From positions 558,001 through 622,000 of the forward strand of contig JACATO010000596.1 of assembly GCA_018389105.1 (NCBI GenBank): DNA of 64,000 nucleotides, written 5' to 3'. Position 1 is the first letter of the stretch. Every line of letters starts with the position of its first letter. The notes under the pieces were generated by a model that ran no database searches, had not been told where the DNA came from, and saw nothing but the letters and a program-made list of their open reading frames with translations. Position numbers and translations under genes: made by a program. Below, one piece after another: positions 55,622-64,000 of this stretch. This DNA is from Nautilus pompilius. Taxonomy: Eukaryota; Mollusca; Cephalopoda; Nautilida; Nautilidae.

Positions 55622-58600
55622 GCAAAAATTGAAAAAAAAAAACAAAGAAACGAGACCATTCAAAATCCAACCTGCAGATACCCGATTTCCGAAAAGACCG
55701 TACAGATCGTGACGACAGGGGTGGAGGAGTTCGAGAGCAGGCCATGGGTACGGCGCCAAGCCCTGGTCTGAGGGCAGACTCTGCTCTCGTTATTTCCAGG
55801 GCGATGCACAACTTTCGGCGACGGCTGTACAACATCTATAAATAGTTCAACAAGAAAAGATGGCTCAAAGTTCGAACTTTACAGGGTTAATGTAGAAAGA
55901 TTTTGTAAAAAAAACAAAAAAAACCCGTTTTAGTGATAAATGACCCAAACAAAACCGAAAAAAAAAAAAAAAAGAGAGAGAACCCTAACTCTCCCAGAAT
56001 TACATCCACACAGAGCGACTGGGACCTGGTTGTTTGTTATAAGCCATTGCTGGGATACAGTCGCTTAAGTTCTGCACACACTGACCAACAACGGCTGTGT
56101 TTTTGTTTGCTTGTTGTTTTTTTCTTCCTGTTTCCATCATTTAATTACTCATTTTTCTCCACAAAAATTTTTTATCACTGTTGTTGTCCTTTTTTTTATT
56201 TATTTATTTTAACCTGCCTGTAGTCGGAGTCGAGCAGCAGACCCCGAGACCGACACCGGAATTTTTTTCTCCAGAACCTGAACTAAAGCGTGAACGTTAA
56301 CATTATTCAATATCAATACCGAAAGTTCGCTGGACACCGAGGTCAGAGCATTGCCCAGATAATACCGACGGGGAAAGCCCGTGGCTACGTATGGCGGCGG
56401 GGTTGCCCTTCTACGTTTAGACTGACAACAAGTGGCGGTATAGTGAAATAATCGTAAAAGTACTATTTTTCTGGGCGGACACTTTTCCGGAATGGGGAGA
56501 GTGGTGTATCACGTCTTTGTTAAATGCTAGAATGATAATAATGCGTGACTGGAAGCTGTTTCCCGTTCCGCTGCCGGTTTTGCATATTCCCGTTTTTAGT
56601 TTTGTCCGGCGCTGATGACTTGCGGCGACAGTCTGAATACACCCAAAGGGGGATAATTCATTGTTGTTGTTGTTTTTTTAATTTAAAAAAAATGCCCTCT
56701 TGCCCATTTGTAATTAACATTTAATTTAAATGACATTTTTAAGCGCATTTAAAAGAAAGAAAGAAAAGAGAAGCCTCAATCAGTGTTAAAAAGAAGTTCT
56801 GATGTATCCACAGAGCGGCAAACTTAGTTAATTGTTCCTATTTATGACGTCATATCGGTGTTAAATTAGCAGGTCCCCGTCAAACTCGGAGTGCCGGGCT
56901 GTTTTAAAAGGCGAGTAAATAAAATGGCCGCGCGCGTATGTTTTCTCCTTCCTGCTACAGAGCCCAGCCCCCCCCTCCCTCCCGCCTGTTTCTCGACCGA
57001 CAAAACAGAAAAAGGAAAACAGATCGCGTCCAGACGTTTTAGACTTTTTTTTTTTAAAAAAAGACGGTTTGAAAAAGAAGAAAATTCTATAACCTGACGA
57101 AGTTGGTCAACTGTGACAAGTGTGAAAAATTATACCAATAAACGTCCGCCCGTTCGCGTCTCTGCTGGAGAGATAATTTGATGATATTTGCTTCGTTTAA
57201 TCCGGTTAGGACCAGAAGGGGGGTCTCCTTAAGACGAAATGCGGGGAGCTGGGGACGGCAGGTCCTTCTGTTTGTGCTTAGCGGTGTGTGAGGAAAAAAA
57301 GACATCTGCCTAGTTCATCGCACTAATGCACATCGGGTCTTTGCGGCGGGAAAGAGGCGGAGGGGACCCTTCTGTGAAACTCCACGGATTCCCAATCGCT
57401 TTCTTGTCATTGTGTTTGTTGTTCTTGAACTCCGTCTTTTTACAAGACGCGTTCGTGTCTACACAATGATCTTTCTAGCGCGGTGTTGTTGTGGCATTGT
57501 GAAGAGGCAGAACCACCCACCATCATCAATCACAGCGCCTTGAATACCAGATTTACAAAATCGGCATTTAGTCGTAAGCCGAAGTCTTCGCTGCATCTTT
57601 TGTAATTTAACATAATCCACATGTCGGGACAAATATCTCTTCCTAGCAGCGCGAGTAACCAACTGTTGCTTGGGCATTGAACGGTCAGAGCTTTTATCGT
57701 ATTAAAAGTTTATAGAAGGAGACCAATGAGCACGAAAAAGACTACATCGGAATAATTTAAAGAGAAAAGCCCGTGAATAAAGAGCTCGCGCCCTCCACGC
57801 TTAAAATTTGCGGCCAGAGGTGATGCTTACTAAGCCAATCTAACTAAACCTTAAAAAAAAAACAACTTTTAATTTAAAACCGGAACTAGAGAATCCACAC
57901 TTGCGGCGCGCGAGCAGACTTCATTTTTCATTATCTTTCATTTTTTTCTCTCCCTTTGTTTATCCCGCCTCTCCGCTGCTCCACTCTCTCTGCCTGACTT
58001 ACCTCTCTCTCTCTCTCGAGTACCACTATAGATATTTACCTCCGCTGGTATTAAGCCGCATATCAATTAGCATTAATTTCCCTATTGAGGAATCCAAGCA
58101 AAATTGTTTTCGCATGATCCCCGAGACTTATAAATGCTCATGTCATTTTTAGATATGTCCAAGTATTTAATGACCACCATTACGATTTAATAAATGGCTT
58201 GGTTTCGAGCTAAGTTGCTCGATCATCAAGTGTTTTGTCGCCTTAAGTTAACAGTGGAGCATCCTTAGCCATTCTTGCTCAACACTATAATTATAGGAAT
58301 ATTTCCCGTCTGCTGCCTTGTCGATATAGATGTTCTTTTGCCTATCCCACACCTTCGCTGCGCCCCCCTTTTTTTTTGTTGTGTGTCGATAAATTTTTTT
58401 CTAAACGTTAAGTAAAGCGAAGAACCCTGAAGCAATCATCAGATAGGCGAGACACTGCGATCGCCTCTGGCTACGCTCCGGCCGTCTCTCGAACTCCTGT
58501 TTTCACCGTCTCCGCGCACCAAGGCACAATTATCTCGCTTGAAACGTGATACTGTTATCCTCGTAGGTAAAGAACTTCGCCGCGTAAACAAATGGGGAAA

Positions 58601-58939
58601 GGAAAATATCGTGGTAGATGTGATCTGCGCACTCTGGGGCTGACTGTGTACACATGTGGATTAATAGGATGACAAATATTTTCTTTAAAAAGCGATAATT
58701 TAACTCCGATGTTTAGTTTATCGTAATGGGCAAATAACGGGCGCCATTTTAATTTAGGGGTTAAGACGAACCACATAATTTATGATGCTAAGAAGTAAAA
58801 AAAAAAAAAATGTCTGCTAAATTTCATACATTGCTAAAAAAAACAAGGGTCTTTTTTTAAAAAAATGTGATCACAGCCATCTATTCAACAAATTATAATT
58901 TTTCCGCAGTAATTATGCATATTTGGAGATATTTGGGGG

Positions 58940-59110
58940 CGTTCGAATCCCTGTGAGGACAGGCTCGGTTTGATGGGCTTACCTACCTGGCATAGTTTCT
59001 TCTGGCTTTTCTTCACCTGCCAGTCCGTGGGTTCTCCCTGGTTGTCCGATATCTACCGGAGAATGTTCTGCAGGTAATTCTTTGGTAGTTTGCATCTCGA
59101 CGAACCCTCA
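58940..59110 (+). mobile_element. 5'-truncated SINE fragment
   Basis: It begins at a B-box-like GTTCGAATCC (about 58941-58951) and continues with GGCTCGGTTTG, then TGGCATAGTTTCTTCTGGC and CTGCCAGTCC. Near-matching words occur in the copies at 47160-47352 (minus) and 62350-62560 (CTCGGTTTGTACTC). The A box is missing, so the copy is truncated. It lies in intron 1 of the EMI-domain gene. Confidence 0.55.
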
Positions 59111-59158
59111 GAAGACCAAAACCAACCGTAGTAACTCATTTGATCACCAAGGATACCC

Positions 59159-59187
59159 CCCCCCCCACACACACACACACACACACC
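59159..59187. repeat. C-run plus (CA)n
   Basis: About ten C followed by ten or eleven CA units. Read directly. Confidence 0.9.
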
Positions 59188-61105
59188 TACCTCTTCTGGC
59201 TTACTGCTGTAAGACCTCCCTAGACCTCAAAAGTCAGGGCAGGTATTCGACATGAAAAGATATCTTCTACTTATTTCATTTATTAACTTTATTGTTTCTG
59301 CCGTTTAATTGTGCAACCATCAAACCTCATTCGATATCCATCTACATAGATGCTCTGTAAATAAACGATTGTTATCAGTTCACCTGTCCACCACGTAGGT
59401 TTTAATTTAGAGAAACATTGCACTGAAAACACCAAAAGTAATGCTAATGTCTGACTATGGTGTACATTTCTCGTGCATTCCCCAAAATTCCGATGCAACG
59501 ATGATAGAAAAGTGATGGGACGGATTTATCCGCGGGGTCAATAAGAGGTTATGTCATGCGGTCAAGGTTAATTTTTCTTCCACATCACCATTAAAAAGCA
59601 AGGAAGCGAAGAAAATCTTGATAGTTTATAATTACGACAAGTTACAATGGCTGATTTCCTCCTCGGTTTCCGGAAGCTAGACTGCAGATTTTAATGTTAA
59701 CGCACCGGTTTTTCCGGAAGGAAACAAGACGAAAACTTCTTGCTCATCTATTTACGGTCACATCCTTTACCGTGATTCCGTAAAGGGGGGAGGGAGGGAG
59801 TTTCTAAGCTTTTACACAAAAAACAACAACAAATGTTTTGAGTTACAGAGCTGTCACAGCTTACTTGCTTCCGCTTATCATCGTCTACATTTCCGCAGAA
59901 TAAGACAACTTCCGTTGAAAAAACAAACATGCAAAATTGTGTTTTTCTTAGTAATTTTCAAGCTAACATTTTAAAGCCCGTACTGTTAATAAAAAAAGGG
60001 TTACCCGATCATCAGATATGGGATCAACCGGATAACAGAAATCTGTCCTATTTCATACGACCTAAGAAAGTGCCCTAATTTTGATGACCCAATAAGCTCG
60101 CCCTATTTGTGAGACCTGAAAGCTTGCCCTATTTTTAAATCCCGAAATCTTTATATTAGTCCATCTGCCAAAGAATAAAAAAAACGTGTCCAGCCAGTGG
60201 AGTGATACCTAAAGACTGATTTCCTGCATGACTCGTTATTACACCAAAGGAAGGGTTTGCGGGAGGAGGGGAAAGAAAAACCGCAGGGACAATTAGTTTA
60301 AAGGCTTTTATTTATTTATATTTTTAAGCTAAATGCTTCCTCGTCTATGCAAAAACCAGATTCTCAGTAGGGGAAGGTTGTCGACTGTCGTATCTCCGTG
60401 AATGGGAAACGAAACCAACAAACAAACCCATTGGTGTCCCCACGGTTAGCCTTGAACATACTGGGGCAGACAGCGTTTAGGGTCAAGACAGGGACAAATA
60501 ACCGACGTACGTTCGTCCCAGCGAAGGCGCGGGTTTTAAAACCATTCGAGCCGTTTTACACCTCGTGAGCTAAAATCAGGGCGACAACCATCATTACACT
60601 TCCATCATATCCAACCGGAAGCAGAAAATCCATCTAGGCTGGCTGGCTCATCCCGGAGTGTCGCCAGGTCGCTCCCCGACGATTCTCCTATCTTTCATAC
60701 ACCACGAGGTTTTATTTACACACGGGAAGGGGGGGGGAGCGGTTCACGCTCGTTCTCTGGTGAATTACTGCCCCGCGCAGTCCAGGCGGGCGGAACAAGG
60801 AAGCGTGGGCAGGTGTAGGGAGGTGAAGTCCGCGTGGCGGTCGCCGAAGTATTCATACGCAAATATCTGATTAGTTATTGTTTATGTGCATTTAGTATTT
60901 TGCAGCTGAATCATAAAAAATTGATGTTCATTTCAGTTAAAGGCGCGTGAAATTCCCAGTGTTATCTATATTTTTGGTAATTTCTCTTTCAGTTATGTTC
61001 TTGTTGAGTACATTCGACTACGAAGACTTCTTCTGTCGCACTGTTTCCTGTCGGTGATTGTACAAATTAATTTGGTGTGGACATAAAAATTCTGTTGTCT
61101 TTTAG

Positions 61106-61309
61106 TCAGAATATCACTGGAATGCATCATCTGAAACTTTCCGAATCAGGTGATCATCCGTGTAACGTCATACATTTCAGCCACTGGTGCCCGTATATCC
61201 GGTCTCGCTTGAAGTCGTGCCTTGAGTTAAGCGGAACGGAGACGTACGTGACCCGGAACTGGCGCGAATGCGGCGGCAGCAGCAGCAGCTTCCGTTGTAA
61301 GGGATACAG
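61106..61309 (+). CDS. Exon 2 of the EMI-domain protein: N-terminal half of the EMI domain
   Basis: The acceptor TTGTCTTTTAG precedes 61106 and the donor ATACAG|GTAAGC follows 61309. The 204-bp exon is open in the phase set by exon 1 (GG+T) and ends in phase 2. After a glycosylation site (QNIT) and a linker, it reads HWCPYIRSRLKSCLEL, then GTETYVTRNWRECGG and FRCKGYR. This matches the first half of EMI domains in EMILIN, multimerin and EMID proteins (family form NWCxYVxTRxxSCxxxNGTxxYxQxxxxxCxW). The second half (ending WRCCPG) should be on the next exon, outside the window. EMI proteins are secreted matrix or adhesion glycoproteins that multimerise. Whether this one continues with EGF repeats, collagen or C1q modules is not visible. 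Confidence 0.78.
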
Positions 61310-61627
61310 GTAAGCACAAAGATAATCTTATTGATGTTTTAAGCTCTAAACCGTTTTTTTTTTTAATCTGCGGCGAGCTGAATTCTCACGGGAAAAGCGA
61401 TTGAAAGAACCCTTTTCAGACAAATCCCAAGGGGACAGGACCATCTTCCGGGTCATGCGCATGCCTGTGATTTTTTTCGTTTGTATTTAAACCAACGAAA
61501 CACGGTGAAAAGGTATTTCTTACGAAAACGTTCTGTTTCTGCAGTATTACGAAAATGATATATGTTTTTTTTATTTCTGAGTTTGAGATTTCTAATTGAT
61601 TTTAAAGAATATCTTAGACAGCCCCCC

Positions 61628-61631
<4 letters not shown>

Positions 61632-61705
<74 letters not shown>
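61632..61705. repeat. (CT)n microsatellite
   Basis: About 36 CT units with one CC slip. Read directly, inside intron 2 of the EMI-domain gene. Confidence 0.97.
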
Positions 61706-61706
<1 letters not shown>

Positions 61707-62349
61707 AGACATTAAAGTCTAAATAAAAGTAGTTATTTTTCTTTGATAGAATATTGTCATGTTGTTTCGATAATCGACTAAGCTAACAGCGTTGATTCCC
61801 GCTCCTTTCCTGACGTTTCAGAGTAAATATAACTCTGATGTGGCCCTTCCCCCCAAAAAAAAGAGACGGCGATTCATTTTTTGAAACTGTATTTAATGAG
61901 GGCCTATAACTGGGACCTGGTCTGATTGATCAGACCAATAACCAGGCTGCAGATGATGCATCACCGCTCTTTGAGACCTTGTGCTTTTTCCAGGAAAGAA
62001 AGTGCTGTCTGTATTAAGTTCAAGTAGATTGGCAACCGATTAAAACCGTGTATCGATTTTGTATAACACCGAACACCGTGTTAACGTGTTGCGCATAGAT
62101 TTAGTATTTGTTGGTTGGTAAGTGTAAATATGATGATGTACTTAGCTTCAGAAGACTGCTGCAACCCAGCGAGCGGATTCGTACCCCCAACGAAATTTAA
62201 CGTTTGAGCTCCTGGTCACAGAAAGTGGCTTTTTTGTCGCTGTACGTTGATTTTAATACTTGCATTTTTTTTTAAAAAATCTCAATCTTTTTGGCTTTAG
62301 AATCCACAGAATTTTTTTCTTCTTCTTTTAAAGATGGTTTACAAATATT

Positions 62350-62560
62350 CGCGAGCACCGCGGTAGTCCGGTGGTTAGTTTACTAGACTGCTAAGATTGA
62401 GGGCTCGAGTTCGAATACCAGTCGGGACCTACTCGGTTTGTACTCTCGTTCTCCTTCAGCAGCTGCCGCGTGGAGTTCCCCCACCACATTAAAAAAATAA
62501 ATAAATGAAGAGTTCTGTCTTTTACCTGCGGTGGAGATTCCACGGGTAACTCTCGATCTT
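62350..62560 (+). mobile_element. tRNA-derived SINE copy in intron 2
   Basis: The head reads GCACCGCGGTAGTCCGGTGG (A box TAGTCCGGTGG at 62364-62374), then GACTGCTAAGATTGAGGGC, and a B box GAGTTCGAATACC (about 62407-62420). It shares head and body words with the minus-strand copy at 47160-47352 (GTCCGGTGGT, CTGCTAAG, GAGGGC, CTCGGTT). It ends around an A-rich tract (ATTAAAAAAATAAATAAATG) near 62490 or soon after. Non-coding. Confidence 0.7.
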
Positions 62561-64000
62561 CCCTTTTCTAGCTAGAACCCATGACAGGGGTCCTCAGATC
62601 GTAGCAGTGGATCTCTACAAGTCCGTATCACGTGTAATTTAACCCCTACGAGTTAGTAAAAACGTTTCCGTTGGGCAACTGGTGGCTTAAATCAGATTGG
62701 CGGCATCAGTTGTTGCTTTAATGTATTTTAGAATGAATCAACGAAAAGGGGCAAGAGAGGAAGACTGCAGGATTTCGGACTCCCGCCTTTGATGTATGCA
62801 GAAGCGGTCTTTCGTGAAATGAAGTGTCGTGTCCTGACGAGTTACCAATGGATCTTCCCGTCTTGTTGTTGTGCGTCAGCTGAATTCTAGATGTCTGCGG
62901 ACGAAGACTCCTGAGGAAGAGTCCCTTGTTCAACACAAAACCTTTATACATCAAATGCAATTTAATAAGTAACTCCCTTTTTTTTCTTCTTCTTCTTCTT
63001 TCGTCTGTATACTTTCTGCTTTCGTTTCGCAAAGTAACTTTGCAGTAAACTTGAATTTTCCTCGTGGTTTGATCTCCCACCAAGGACTGCGATAATGAGT
63101 GTTATCCCCCCTTCTTCGTTTACCAGATCATCGCCAGGACGGCAGGCTTTGATTTGACTGATCAGCAGCCGTGGACACAGGTAAACAAACAGTAAAATCT
63201 CAGGTCTTTTTCAAAAAAAGTTGATCACGTTTTGAAAAAGATGACCATGAATGATGCAAAGTTCAAGGGAAGATTAACATAGGTTTACTTTAATACAGAT
63301 TAGACTGTAATAAAAATGATTGCATGTATCAGTAGACGTGAGGTTGGAAACCGTTAAATTGAAATCAGCCTGATTGGTCAAAGACTGGGATGACAGGGAT
63401 TACAGAGGGAGCCCTTCTTTTCTTAAGTTATTATACAATCTGCAAGTAGGAAAACCAACAATTTTGTCTGTTTTTCACATTTAACATAAAGTGCTATACT
63501 ATGAACAACATTGAGGGGTGGCGGGCAACTTGACCGGGAGTGAAAAGAAGACAGAATGTCATAGAGGACAGGCTAAGAAGGGTCATTCTACTGTCACCAG
63601 GACGGCTACGGCAGAATTGAAAACGCGCATAGCAACGTCCAGGTGAGACATGCGCCCGTATTCTACACTAATAGTAATTTAAATCAACGTCGTTGAAAGA
63701 GACCTATAACGGCCCGTGAAGACAACTTCGAGGAAGTTTCCAGCCGGCGAGGTCTCGGGAATAATTTGAGCCCTGCTAAGGGGATTTCCCGACCACCAGG
63801 AGACTCAGAGAAGCAGGTTTACAACGGCAGAGACTTTGTCCGGAAACCTCTTCTAAAACCCACGTCGTTGGGTAAGCGGGGCTAAAAACACAGGAAGTGC
63901 ACCACTGAGCAGCGGAAAACTGTCCTCTCCACCGACAGGGACAGGAGGCAAATAAACCGAAACTCCATTGTTCCTACTGTCAAACATCATCATGAAGGGG

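Larger units (their letters stand above)
53760..61105 (+). other. Intron 1 of the EMI-domain gene (7.3 kb)
   Basis: This runs from the donor GTAAGTAG to an acceptor TTGTCTTTTAG. It contains only short unsupported frames. Contents include a GT/G compound repeat (about 55595-55621), a CA repeat with a C-run (59159-59187), a SINE fragment (58940-59110) and AT-rich DNA. Its first kilobase is GC-rich and may hold regulatory sequence. Extra exons between the two called exons cannot be excluded, but none were recognised and the phases already match without them. Confidence 0.6.
61310..64000 (+). other. Intron 2 of the EMI-domain gene, to the window edge
   Basis: No next EMI exon (expected to end in a CCPG-like motif) was found. 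Short acceptor-donor pairs at 63126-63180 and about 63600-63641 were tested and do not encode EMI sequence. The intron includes a (CT)n array and a SINE copy. Confidence 0.5.

Noticed and set aside
63126-63180. Possible third exon of the EMI gene (TTTACCAG...ACACAG|GTAAAC)
   Set aside because: In the phase required by the previous exon it hits a TGA after nine codons and carries no EMI sequence.
63600-63641. Possible 42-bp exon between CACCAG and GTGAGAC
   Set aside because: It is open in the right phase, but lacks the Tyr/Trp and CCPG residues of the EMI second half and is too short to judge; a chance match is likely.

Overview
The window is eukaryotic nuclear DNA. It is AT-rich, full of microsatellites and decayed transposons, and has spliced genes with long introns. 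A lophotrochozoan, most likely a mollusc, fits best. The evidence is an interleukin-17-type cytokine gene plus a second IL-17-like remnant (IL-17 families are expanded in molluscs), and a dispersed GGGAGATAAC word that I recall as common in molluscan non-coding DNA. I cannot name the species.

Three real gene pieces can be supported, all on the + strand. (1) An orphan 3'-terminal coding exon (11563-12098) carries one membrane helix and a basic cytoplasmic-type tail and is followed by a poly(A) signal. (2) A complete two-exon IL-17-like cytokine gene (31402-32414) has a strong Kozak start, a 440-bp phase-0 intron and the IL-17 cysteine pattern. (3) The 5' end of a secreted EMI-domain protein gene (53638 to beyond the window) has a GC-rich promoter, a signal-peptide exon (53638-53759), a 7.3-kb intron and an EMI half-domain exon (61106-61309). 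The two exons join in matching phase.

Layout. 1-9 kb: no recognisable gene, apart from a GA/CT fold-back low-complexity block (1580-2186). 9-12 kb: ATT microsatellite, then the membrane-protein terminal exon. 13.5-16.7 kb: decayed BED-finger hAT transposon (- strand), a large inverted-repeat hairpin and a hAT-like terminus. 16.8-18.5 kb: decayed non-LTR retrotransposon (+). 21-24.4 kb: IL-17 remnant (-) and a second, 5'-truncated non-LTR element (-) with RT, RNase H and zinc-knuckle parts. 24.7-25.25 kb: satellite-like array rich in TGACGTCA palindromes. 26.5 kb: a tRNA-derived SINE with an 11-bp target duplication. 27.2-27.8 kb: pogo/Tigger-like non-autonomous element. 31.4-32.4 kb: the IL-17 gene. 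37.6-38.3 kb: Tc1-like relic (-). 47.2-50.8 kb: SINE, long ATT array, 51-bp minisatellite and a full-length but dead mariner (-). 53-64 kb: EMI-domain gene, with SINE copies in its introns.

The identified genes are an extracellular signalling ligand, a membrane-protein end and an extracellular-matrix-type protein. Nothing in the sequence ties them into one pathway. Most other open frames are short shadows or transposon debris.
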